64,000 nt of DNA from Chryseobacterium ginsenosidimutans (GTDB taxonomy: Bacteria; Bacteroidota; Bacteroidia; Flavobacteriales; Weeksellaceae). Both the position numbers and the translations under genes were made by a program. Under the pieces are notes generated by a model. The model saw nothing but the letters and a program-made list of their open reading frames with translations. It ran no database searches and was not told the DNA's origin. The stretch lies in contig NZ_JANUCO010000001.1 in assembly GCF_024807225.1 (NCBI RefSeq), positions 2,046,001-2,110,000 of the forward strand, in the 5' to 3' direction. This document shows positions 18,413-26,404 of this stretch, in pieces (the first letter of the stretch is position 1; each line of letters begins with the position of its first letter).

Positions 18413-19405
18413 ATGAGCAACACGTACAAATCAGCAGGAGTAGACAAAGAAGAAGGATACAAAACCGTTGACAAGATCAAGAAAGCGGTTGGGGAAACTC
18501 ACAACTCCAATGTATTGAATCATTTGGGAAGTTTTGGAGCTTTCTATGAAATCGGAGGATACAAAAATCCTGTTTTGGTTTCAGGAACAGACGGAGTGGG
18601 AACGAAGCTGAAAGTAGCTTTAGACTCAAAAAAATACGACTCTATCGGAGTAGACTGTTTCGCAATGTGTGCCAATGATATCCTTTGTCACGGCGCAAAA
18701 CCATTGTTCTTTTTAGATTATTTGGCTTGTGGAAAATTAGATTCTGAGATCGCTGCAGAAATCGTTTTAGGAATGGTGGAAGCTTGTAAAGACAACAACT
18801 GCGCATTAATCGGTGGTGAAACTGCTGAAATGCCGGGAATGTACAAGCCGGGAGATTATGATGTTGCAGGATTCTGTGTAGGAATTGTTGAAAAAGATCA
18901 GATTATCGACGGTTCCAAAATCAAGCCGGGTGATAAAATTATCGCGCTGCCAAGTTCAGGATTCCACTCAAACGGGTTCTCTTTGGTAAGAAAAGTATTC
19001 CCTGATTTCAACGAAGAGTTCGAAGGAAAACCTTTGTACGAGACACTTTTAGTTCCTACAAGATTATATTATAAAGATATTCACAGAGTAATCGAAGAAG
19101 TTCAGGTTGCCGGTATTGCTCACATTACAGGAGGCGGTCTTTACGAAAATATCCCAAGAATTATTGGTGACGGATTATGTGCTTTAATCGATGCTTCAAA
19201 AATCAAAATTCCAAGTATCATGTCGGAATTGGAAAAAAGAGGTGGGGTAGCTCATGAAGAAATGTTCGGAACATTCAATATGGGTGTCGGAATGATCGTT
19301 GTTGTAGATGCAGGACACGCAGAAAAAGTATTACACCTTCTTGATGATGCTTATGAGATCGGAGAAATCACGGAAGGAAGCGAAAAAATAGATTTAAAAT
19401 TCTAA
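18413..19405 (+). CDS. purM: Phosphoribosylformylglycinamidine cyclo-ligase (AIR synthetase)
   Basis: A 330-residue enzyme that closes FGAM to AIR with ATP, the fifth step of purine synthesis. Family blocks are clear: SGTDGVGTKLKVAL, GGETAEMPGMY, LPSSGFHSNGFSLVRKV, HITGGGLYENIPRI and FNMGVGMIVVV near the C terminus. purN follows 77 bases downstream, with a hairpin-heptad repeat between them rather than tight operon spacing. Confidence 0.97.
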   Translation: MSNTYKSAGVDKEEGYKTVDKIKKAVGETHNSNVLNHLGSFGAFYEIGGYKNPVLVSGTDGVGTKLKVALDSKKYDSIGVDCFAMCANDILCHGAKPLFFLDYLACGKLDSEIAAEIVLGMVEACKDNNCALIGGETAEMPGMYKPGDYDVAGFCVGIVEKDQIIDGSKIKPGDKIIALPSSGFHSNGFSLVRKVFPDFNEEFEGKPLYETLLVPTRLYYKDIHRVIEEVQVAGIAHITGGGLYENIPRIIGDGLCALIDASKIKIPSIMSELEKRGGVAHEEMFGTFNMGVGMIVVVDAGHAEKVLHLLDDAYEIGEITEGSEKIDLKF

Positions 19406-19408
19406 AAA

Positions 19409-19480
19409 GACACCAGATTTAAGATATCAGACACCAGACTTTAGTCTAAAATCTAGTATCTAATATCTAACATCTTAAAT
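19409..19480. repeat. Hairpin plus heptad array between purM and purN
   Basis: AGACTTTAGTCT hairpin (19436-19447) followed by heptad-phased ATCTAG, ATCTAA, ATCTAA and ATCTTA, ending just before the purN ATG. A CACCAGA direct repeat precedes it. Confidence 0.75.
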
Positions 19481-19482
19481 TA

Positions 19483-20046
19483 ATGAAAAACTTAGTAATA
19501 CTCGTTTCAGGTTCAGGAACCAATCTTCAGAGAATTATCGATACCATTGAAAGCGGAGAAATCCAGAATGCAAAAGTATCCTTGGTTGTCGCAGACAGAG
19601 AATGTTTCGGATTGGAGAGAGCAAAAAATCATAACATAGAAAGTGTTCTGATTCCGAGAGGAAAAAACTTCAGCAGCGAATTGAGTAAAATCATCCCAGA
19701 AAATACAGATTTAATCATATTGGCAGGATTTTTATCAATCTTAAAACCTGAGTTTTGTGAAAACTGGAATGGTAAAATTATCAATATCCATCCAGCTTTG
19801 CTTCCAAAATACGGAGGAAAAGGAATGTGGGGACATCATGTTCACAATGCTGTGATTGAAGCTAAAGAAAAAGAAAGTGGAGCAACCGTACATTTTGTAA
19901 CTTCAGGAATTGATGAAGGAGAAGCCATTCTTCAAAAATCATTCGAAGTGACAGAAAACGACACTCCAGAAACGGTAGCAGAAAAAGTTCATGTAATTGA
20001 ATATGAAATTTTCCCGATCGCTATCAACAAAGTTTTAGGAAACTAA
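19483..20046 (+). CDS. purN: Phosphoribosylglycinamide formyltransferase
   Basis: A 187-residue enzyme transferring a formyl group from 10-formyl-THF to GAR. The N terminus has the phosphate loop VSGSGTNLQ, followed by the catalytic NIHPALLP (Asn and His about 105-107), GATVHFVTSGIDEGEAI with the catalytic Asp, and a short C-terminal helix. The family usually reads KYKG in the sugar-phosphate loop; here KYGGKGMWG follows. It is adjacent to purM, as in many bacteria. Confidence 0.96.
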   Translation: MKNLVILVSGSGTNLQRIIDTIESGEIQNAKVSLVVADRECFGLERAKNHNIESVLIPRGKNFSSELSKIIPENTDLIILAGFLSILKPEFCENWNGKIINIHPALLPKYGGKGMWGHHVHNAVIEAKEKESGATVHFVTSGIDEGEAILQKSFEVTENDTPETVAEKVHVIEYEIFPIAINKVLGN

Positions 20047-20075
20047 AAAAGATATTCACTCAAAAAAATAATAGT

Positions 20076-21092
20076 ATGCGATTTCTTACCTTGATTTTAA
20101 TGGCTTTTATGATATTCTCCTGTAAGCCAAATACAGAAAAAGATGTTGTTTCTACTAAAGATTTTTTTAATTACGGTGATTCAATTGAAGCAGGAGGAGT
20201 GAAAATGATTCCGATTACAACGCCGGTTGGAAATTTTAAGGTTTGGACGAAACGTTTTGGAAACAATCCAAAAATAAAAATCTTATTATTACACGGCGGC
20301 CCTGCAATGACTCACGAATACATGGAATGTTTTGAAACATTTTTTGGAAGAGAAGGTTTCGAATTTTATGAATACGATCAATTGGGTTCTTATTACAGCG
20401 ATCAGCCAAAAGACGAAAGTCTTTGGACAACCGCTCGTTTTGTGGAAGAAGTGGAGCAGGTTCGTAAAGCAATTGGTGCAGACCAGTCTAATTTTTATGT
20501 TTTAGGAAATTCTTGGGGCGGAATCTTAGCAATGGAATATGCCTTAAAATACCAAAAAAACTTAAAAGGTCTGTTGGTTTCCAATATGGTGGCAAGTGCA
20601 CCGGAATACGGAAAATATGCAGAAGAAGTTCTCGGAAAACAAATGAAGCCGGAAGTATTGGCGGAAATCAAAGCTTTGGAAGCAAAAAAAGATTTCGGAA
20701 ACCCACGTTATATGGAACTGCTTATTCCTAATTTTTATCACGAACATATTTGCCGTTTGCAGGAATGGCCGGATGCGCTTAACCGCTCGCTAAAACATTC
20801 AAATGGAGAAGTTTATACTTTGATGCAGGGACCGAGCGAGTTTGGAATAAGCGGACGTCTTGCCAATTGGGATATAAAAAATCGTTTAAAGGAAATCACT
20901 GTTCCTACATTAATGATTGGAGCAAAATATGATACAATGGATCCAAAAGCAATGGAAGAACAAAGCAAATTGGTGAAAAACGGAAGCTATCTTTATTGTC
21001 CAAACGGAAGCCATTTAGCAATGTGGGACGATCAAAAAGTTTATATGAACGGAGTGATCAAATTTATTAATGAGGTAAATTCCGGAAAATAA
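20076..21092 (+). CDS. Proline-iminopeptidase-like alpha/beta-hydrolase lipoprotein
   Basis: A 338-residue lipoprotein (lipobox IFSC, Cys16). The hydrolase core shows HGGPAMTHEY (oxyanion region, proline-iminopeptidase style HGGP), YDQLGSYYSD, the nucleophile elbow GNSWGG (Ser about 148), a helical cap with FYHEHICRLQEWP, and a late acid/base pair (GAKYDTMDP and PNGSHLAMWDD). Family S33 enzymes release N-terminal proline or hydrolyse related amides; the real substrate is uncertain. It starts 29 bases after purN and may be co-transcribed, but has no obvious purine role. Confidence 0.88.
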   Translation: MRFLTLILMAFMIFSCKPNTEKDVVSTKDFFNYGDSIEAGGVKMIPITTPVGNFKVWTKRFGNNPKIKILLLHGGPAMTHEYMECFETFFGREGFEFYEYDQLGSYYSDQPKDESLWTTARFVEEVEQVRKAIGADQSNFYVLGNSWGGILAMEYALKYQKNLKGLLVSNMVASAPEYGKYAEEVLGKQMKPEVLAEIKALEAKKDFGNPRYMELLIPNFYHEHICRLQEWPDALNRSLKHSNGEVYTLMQGPSEFGISGRLANWDIKNRLKEITVPTLMIGAKYDTMDPKAMEEQSKLVKNGSYLYCPNGSHLAMWDDQKVYMNGVIKFINEVNSGK

Positions 21093-21151
21093 TTAAATAA
21101 AAAAAAGGTTTCGACTCTACTCAACTGAGAACGAAACTTAATAGCAAATTT

Positions 21152-21179
21152 TGTCATTCCGTAGGAATCTAAGCATAGT
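21152..21179. repeat. Half copy of the 79-bp palindromic element
   Basis: TGTCATTCCGTAGGAATCT then AAGCATAGT, as in the left half of the copy at 26195. No right half follows. Confidence 0.65.
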
Positions 21180-21220
21180 TAAAGTGCTTTCAGACAAAAG
21201 AGCATAAAGATAAAATAGTT

Positions 21221-21256
21221 AGTATTAGAAATGTCATGCTAAACTCGTCGAAGCAT
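21221..21256. repeat. Dispersed AGTATTAG...TGTCAT...GTCGAAG element
   Basis: Related to 16150-16196. Together with the half element at 21152 and the hairpins at 21336 it fills the 310-base gap before purH; I see no gene there. Confidence 0.5.
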
Positions 21257-21335
21257 TCATTTAATTAAAATTAAAAAACACATTTAGATTTTAAAATATT
21301 TCGAAAAAAAGGAAAAATCTAAGTAAAATAAAGTA

Positions 21336-21378
21336 AAATCGGAGGTGAAAGACCCGATTTACAGTTTGAAATAGCTGT
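21336..21378 (+). promoter_or_regulatory. Two adjacent hairpins immediately upstream of purH
   Basis: AAATCGG (21336-21342) with CCGATTT (21354-21360), then ACAG (21361-21364) with CTGT (21375-21378), 24 bases before the purH ATG. No T-tract follows, so it is not a plain terminator; possibly a leader structure. Unrecognised. Confidence 0.35.
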
Positions 21379-21402
21379 AAAAAGTAAAAAATCGAAAGTA
21401 AA

Positions 21403-22921
21403 ATGAGTAAAAAGAGAGTTTTAATCAGTGTTTCTGACAAAAGCGGATTAATCGAATTCGCACAGTTTTTGGAAGCCCAAAACTATGAATTAATTTCTAC
21501 AGGAGGGACGTTCAAACACTTGAAAGACGCTGGTTTAAATCCAATTCAGATTGATGAGGTGACCAATTTCCCTGAAATGTTAGACGGAAGAGTGAAGACA
21601 TTGCACCCGAAAGTTCACGGTGGTTTGTTGGCGGTTTCGTTCAAACGAAGAGCACATGAAAACAGTTCAGGAACACGGAATTGGTCTGATTGACATGGTG
21701 ATCGTGAATCTTTACCCTTTCTTTGAAAATGTAAACAAAAACATTTCTCTTCACGAAAAGGTAGAATTTATCGACATCGGAGGTCCTTCAATGCTTCGTT
21801 CTGCAGCTAAAAACTTTGATTCTGTGACGGTAATTACTGATGTTGAAGACTACACAACAGTGAAAATCGAAATGGAACAAAACGGTGACACGTACATCGA
21901 AACCCGTAAAAAACTGGCAGGAAAAGTATTCAACCTTACTTCTGCGTATGACGGTGCTATTTCAAGAATGCTTTTGGAAGAGGATTATCCTACTTATCTT
22001 AATGCATCTTACAAAAAAGTTTCTGATCTGAGATATGGTGAAAACCCTCATCAGACAGCAGCTTATTATGTTTCTACTTTCGAAAACGGAGCAATGAAAG
22101 ATTTCGAACAATTGGGAGGTAAAGAATTGTCTTTCAATAATCTTCGTGATATGGATCTTTGTTGGAAAGTAGTGACTGAATTTAAAGAAGAAATGGCTTG
22201 TTGTGCTGTGAAGCATTCTACACCTTGTGGAGTGGCGATCGGAACTTCAGCGTTGGAAACATATCAGAAGACTTTCGAGTGTGATCCTGTTTCTATCTTT
22301 GGTGGAATTGTTGCCATGAACTACAAAATCGATGCAGCAACAGCTGAAGAATTAAACAAAACTTTCCTTGAAATCGTAATGGCTCCTGAATTTGATGAAG
22401 AAGCGTTGGAGGTTTTAAGAAAAAAGAAAAATTTAAGAATCATAAAAATCGTAAACCCAGTTTCAGACAAACAGACTTGGGTAAAGGTTGATGGCGGAAT
22501 TTTAGTTCAGGACAACGACAGTATTTTCTCTGATGATATTAAAGTAGTAACTGAAACGCAGCCGACAGAAGAGCAGAAAAAAGCTTTACTTTTCTCTCAA
22601 AGAGTAGTAAAATATGTGAAATCTAACGCTATCGTTGTTTCAAACGGGATTCAGGCTTTCGGAATCGGAGGTGGACAAGTAAACAGAATCTGGGCAACTC
22701 AACAGGCAATTGAAAGAGCAAAAGAAAAATTCACAGGAGATTTAGTATTGGCTTCTGATGCGTTTTTTCCTTTCCGTGATGTGGTAGATTTCTGCGCTCA
22801 GGAGGGTATTACAGCGATTATTCAGCCTGGAGGAAGTGTAAAAGACCAAGACAGCATCGAAGCAGCAAATGAGCACAAGATTCCGATGATGTTTACTGGG
22901 ATTAGACATTTTTTCCATTAA
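21403..22921 (+). pseudogene. purH: Bifunctional AICAR transformylase/IMP cyclohydrolase, broken by a single-base insertion, probably a sequence error
   Basis: PurH performs the last two steps to IMP. The N-terminal cyclohydrolase has VLISVSDKSGLIEFAQFL, STGGTFKHL and MLDGRVKTLHPKVHGGLLA. The transformylase domain has LRYGENPHQTAAYY, KHSTPCGVAIG, GGGQVNRI and ASDAFFPFRDVVDF, and the protein ends in the usual RHFFH. The frame breaks in TTT at 21635-21637. Removing one T joins GGLLAVRSNEEHMKTVQEHG and gives 505 residues, the normal length. No second purH is visible in the window. Loss of this central enzyme together with intact purM, purN and purD would be odd, so an assembly or base-calling error is the simplest reading. 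Confidence 0.93.
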
Positions 22922-22950
22922 TTAAAATAGAATTAAAAAATAATTTGAGA

Positions 22951-22982
22951 TTGTATTTTTAGCATTCAAAATTATATATTTG
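22951..22982 (+). promoter_or_regulatory. Promoter upstream of purD
   Basis: TTG at 22951-22953 and TATATTTG at 22975-22982, 21 bases apart, 28 bases before the purD ATG. Confidence 0.65.
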
Positions 22983-23010
22983 TAAAATAGACTTGTTAAT
23001 TAAATAAAAT

Positions 23011-24249
23011 ATGAGAATATTAATCATAGGTGAAGGTGGAAGAGAGTCAGCTTTGGCTGCAAAGCTTCAGAATGACTCCAGAGTTTCTAAAATGTTTTTT
23101 GCAAACGGAAACGCAACTACCGATGTAATAGGGAAAAATGTTCATTTATCGGAGATTAAAGAACTTAGAGATTTTGCTATTAAAGAAAAGGTAGACTTAA
23201 CTATCGTAGGTCCTGAAGCACCGCTTGTTGCTGGTTTGAAGGATGAATTTAAGAAGCACGACCTTAAGGTTTTTGGCCCTAATCAAAAAGTAGCCAGCTT
23301 GGAAGGAAGTAAGGCTTTCTCTAAGAAATTCATGCAGACCTATGATATCAAAACGGCAAAAGCCATGGTTTTTGATTCCTATAATGATGCTAAAGAGTAT
23401 GTTCAGACTCAGGAGTTTCCTTTGGTAGTCAAAGCAAGTGGTTTGGCAGGCGGAAAAGGTGTTGTTATTTGCGATACTTTGGAAGAAGCTGAAGCTACGA
23501 TCCATGATTTTATGATCAGAAGAATCTATGGTGATGCCGGAATTCGTTTAGTTATCGAAGAATTTTTAGAAGGTTTTGAAGCTTCAATTATCGCTTTCTC
23601 AAACGGTGAAAAGATTTTCCCTTGTGTTGCTGCTAAAGATTATAAAAAAGCAGGAAATGGTGATACAGGACCAAATACAGGAGGTATGGGTTCAGTAGCG
23701 CCAAGTCCGGAATTTACAGCAGAACATCAGGCAGATTTCGAAAAAAATATCTTAGAACCTACTATTGCAGGTCTTAAAGGCGAAGGTTTCAGCTTTAAAG
23801 GAATCATTTTCTTCGGATTAATGGTGACGAAAAACGGAACTTATCTTTTAGAATACAATATGAGATTCGGAGATCCTGAAACTCAGGTGTTGATGGCTTT
23901 AATGGAAAACAATCTTCTTGATGTAATCAACGATTGTATGGACGGAAAAGAAATCGAGCTTAAGTTTAAAGACGAAAAAGCAGTTTGTCTGGTGATGTGT
24001 TCAGGAGGGTATCCAAGAAACATCGAGACTGGTTTTGAGATCGTAGGCGAAGATAAAGTAAAGCACAGCAAACTTTTGTATGCAGGAGCAGTGAAAAAAG
24101 GTGACAAAGTAGTTTCAAACGGTGGTAGAGTTCTAAACATCGTCGCTACGGGAGCAACTTACGAAGATGCCCGCAAGAAAGTTTACGAAGATGCAAGTCA
24201 CGTACATTTCGATTACGGCTTCTACAGAGAAGACATCGGAAAGTTTTAA
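23011..24249 (+). CDS. purD: Phosphoribosylamine-glycine ligase (GAR synthetase)
   Basis: A 412-residue ATP-grasp enzyme joining phosphoribosylamine and glycine. The N-terminal loop reads IGEGGRESALAAKL, where most homologues have GGREHA. VGPEAPLVAGL, the ATP-grasp glycine loop KASGLAGGKGVV, GPNTGGMGS and YNMRFGDPETQ (metal ligands) are all present. It has its own TAnnTTTG promoter and a terminator at 24262-24296, so it is probably a single-gene transcript next to purH. Confidence 0.96.
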   Translation: MRILIIGEGGRESALAAKLQNDSRVSKMFFANGNATTDVIGKNVHLSEIKELRDFAIKEKVDLTIVGPEAPLVAGLKDEFKKHDLKVFGPNQKVASLEGSKAFSKKFMQTYDIKTAKAMVFDSYNDAKEYVQTQEFPLVVKASGLAGGKGVVICDTLEEAEATIHDFMIRRIYGDAGIRLVIEEFLEGFEASIIAFSNGEKIFPCVAAKDYKKAGNGDTGPNTGGMGSVAPSPEFTAEHQADFEKNILEPTIAGLKGEGFSFKGIIFFGLMVTKNGTYLLEYNMRFGDPETQVLMALMENNLLDVINDCMDGKEIELKFKDEKAVCLVMCSGGYPRNIETGFEIVGEDKVKHSKLLYAGAVKKGDKVVSNGGRVLNIVATGATYEDARKKVYEDASHVHFDYGFYREDIGKF

Positions 24250-24261
24250 AATAAAATCACG

Positions 24262-24296
24262 AAAAAAGATTTGGATCAGTTTCCAAGTCTTTTTTT
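24262..24296 (+). terminator. Intrinsic terminator after purD
   Basis: AAAAAGATTTGG (24263-24274) pairs with CCAAGTCTTTTT (24283-24294) with one G-T pair, followed by T. Confidence 0.75.
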
Positions 24297-24310
24297 GTAA
24301 AGAAGTTGAA

Positions 24311-24385
24311 ATTTAGACGTTAGATATAAGATTCCAGATTTCAGACTAAAAGTCTGATGTCTGATATCTAAAATCTGATGTCATT
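24311..24385. repeat. Hairpin plus heptad array upstream of guaA
   Basis: CAGACTAAAAGTCTG hairpin (24342-24356) with heptad-phased GTCTGAT, ATCTAAA and ATCTGAT around it, 22 bases before guaA. Third copy of the architecture seen before purM and purN. Confidence 0.75.
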
Positions 24386-24406
24386 TAAAAACAAATTAAT
24401 TCAAAA

Positions 24407-25936
24407 ATGAACAACGGTATTATCATATTAGATTTCGGATCACAGTACAATCAGCTTATCGGAAGAAGAATCCGTGAGATGGGTGTATATTCTGAAATTT
24501 TACCTTTCAATACACCATTAGAAACGATTTTAGAAAAACAGCCGAGAGGAATTATCCTTTCTGGTGGACCAAGTTCTGTAAATGCAGAAAATGCTCATTT
24601 AGTTAAAAAAGAATTATACGAGCAGGGAATTCCTGTGTTGGGAATTTGCTACGGAATGCAGTTGACAGCACACCTTTTGGGCGGAAAAGTTCATAAAGGC
24701 GTAAAAGGAGAGTATGGAAAAGCTCATTTAGATATCATTAAAGAAAGTTCTTTATTAAAAGGGGTTACAAACAATTCTATTGTTTGGATGAGCCACTTTG
24801 ACGAAGTTGGAGAATTGCCTGCCGGTTTTGAATTAAATGCAAAATCTGGTGTAATTGCTTCAATTTCAAATGAAGATAAAAAAATATATTGTGTACAGTT
24901 TCACCCTGAAGTTTCTCACACAGAAGAAGGAGGAAAAATGTTGGAGAATTTCGTTTTCGGAATTTGTGACGCCGAGAAAAATTGGAAACTGACCAATTAT
25001 ATCGAAAAAACAGTTGCAGAAATCAAAGAAAGAGTAGGAGACAATAAAGTAATTCTAGGTCTTTCAGGTGGTGTAGATTCTTCTGTAGCAGCAGTTTTAA
25101 TTCACAAAGCAATCGGCGATCAGTTGCAGTGTATCTTTGTTGATACCGGTTTATTGAGAAAAGATGAAGACGTAAAAGTAATGGAAAATTACGGCGAGCA
25201 TTTTAATATGAACATTAAATTGGTTGATGCTTCTGAAAGATTTTTATCAAAACTAGCAGGAGTTGATGATCCGGAAGCCAAAAGAAAAATCATCGGAAAC
25301 GAATTTATCCACGTTTTCGACGAAGAATCTCATAAAATTGAAGGGGCAAAATTCTTAGCGCAAGGAACAATTTATCCTGATGTTATTGAAAGTCAGTCTG
25401 TAAACGGACCTTCTGCAGTTATCAAATCTCACCACAATGTTGGCGGACTTCCGGAAGAAATGGAGTTTGAATTGCTTGAGCCTTTAAGAGAATTATTCAA
25501 AGACGAAGTAAGAAAAGTGGGTGAAGAATTGGGTATTCCTCACCATTTGGTACACAGACATCCTTTCCCTGGTCCTGGTTTGGGTATCAGAATTTTAGGA
25601 GCTGTAGACGCTGAAAAAGTGAAAATCCTTCAGGAAGCGGACGATATTTTCATCGAAGAATTGTATAAAAACGATTTGTACGAGAAAGTTTCTCAGGCTT
25701 TCGTAGTCTTACTTCCTGTAAAATCTGTAGGAGTGATGGGTGACGAAAGAACGTACGAATATACAGCGGTAGTTCGTTCTGCAAACACCATCGACTTCAT
25801 GACGGCAACGTGGAGCAGACTTCCTTATGAGTTTTTAGATACTGTTTCAAGTAGAATTATCAACGAAGTGAGAGGAATCAACAGAGTAGCTTACGATATT
25901 TCAAGCAAACCACCTGCAACCATCGAGTGGGAATAA
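24407..25936 (+). CDS. guaA: GMP synthase (glutamine-hydrolysing)
   Basis: A 509-residue enzyme converting XMP to GMP. The class I amidotransferase domain (about 1-190) has LSGGPSSV, the nucleophile GICYGMQ (Cys about 82) and QFHPEVSHT. The ATP-pyrophosphatase domain has the PP-loop LSGGVDSSVAAVL, and the C-terminal dimerisation domain ends with KPPATIEWE, the conserved terminus. It completes the purine group after purD and is followed by its own terminator. Confidence 0.97.
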   Translation: MNNGIIILDFGSQYNQLIGRRIREMGVYSEILPFNTPLETILEKQPRGIILSGGPSSVNAENAHLVKKELYEQGIPVLGICYGMQLTAHLLGGKVHKGVKGEYGKAHLDIIKESSLLKGVTNNSIVWMSHFDEVGELPAGFELNAKSGVIASISNEDKKIYCVQFHPEVSHTEEGGKMLENFVFGICDAEKNWKLTNYIEKTVAEIKERVGDNKVILGLSGGVDSSVAAVLIHKAIGDQLQCIFVDTGLLRKDEDVKVMENYGEHFNMNIKLVDASERFLSKLAGVDDPEAKRKIIGNEFIHVFDEESHKIEGAKFLAQGTIYPDVIESQSVNGPSAVIKSHHNVGGLPEEMEFELLEPLRELFKDEVRKVGEELGIPHHLVHRHPFPGPGLGIRILGAVDAEKVKILQEADDIFIEELYKNDLYEKVSQAFVVLLPVKSVGVMGDERTYEYTAVVRSANTIDFMTATWSRLPYEFLDTVSSRIINEVRGINRVAYDISSKPPATIEWE

Positions 25937-25958
25937 TCTTGACTTGAATTTTAAATAT

Positions 25959-25985
25959 AAATCCTGCCTTTTGGTGGGATTTTTC
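25959..25985 (+). terminator. Intrinsic terminator after guaA
   Basis: AATCCTGCC (25960-25968) pairs with GGTGGGATT (25973-25981) with G-T pairs, loop TTTT, then T-rich sequence. Confidence 0.7.
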
Positions 25986-26056
25986 GTTCATAAACTTGTT
26001 CGAGTTTTATTTGAAGCTTTTTGACTACGTCGAATTGTATTTTTATTGTTTTTTAT

Positions 26057-26151
26057 GAGCTATTTCCTGCTTTCCGCTGTATCTTTTTGGTTACGGTTTC
26101 CGCTTCGCTCCAACTGCAACCAAAAAGGATGTCGCTACAATCAGGGCTAGG
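26057..26151. repeat. 95-bp hairpin repeat, copy 2
   Basis: Near copy of 16238-16331. Stem TTTTTGGTT/AACCAAAAA replaces TTTTTTGTT/AACAAAAAA of copy 1, and GGTT/AACT replaces GGCT/AGCC, so base pairs are kept while bases change. Confidence 0.88.
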
Positions 26152-26194
26152 ATCGCAGTTGGTGATTTAAATATTTGAAAATATCCACAATATT

Positions 26195-26272
26195 TGTCAT
26201 CCCGTAGGGATCTAAGCATAGTATTAGAAAATAGGATGGAAAGATTCGAGTCTAGATCCCTGCGGGATGACA
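26195..26272. repeat. 79-bp palindromic element, copy 2
   Basis: TGTCATCCCGTAGGGATCT (26195-26213) and its near-perfect complement AGATCCCTGCGGGATGACA (26254-26272). As at 16.3 kb it lies downstream of the 95-bp hairpin repeat. The 25937-26404 gap otherwise holds AT-rich DNA without genes. Confidence 0.9.
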
Positions 26273-26404
26273 AACGTTGTGGGAATAAATTGAGAATAAA
26301 AATGAAAAGTTTAAACTGCTTCGTTATTCATTTTTCCATATAATTAAACTTCTTGAAAACTTTTATCAATTATTTTTCCCTAAATTTAAGTAAAATTAAG
26401 TCAA

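Noticed and set aside
21600..21700. Programmed ribosomal frameshift in purH (and likewise in secDF)
   Set aside because: No slippery heptamer, stop-codon context or downstream structure is visible at the junctions, and unrelated genes show the same kind of insertion.
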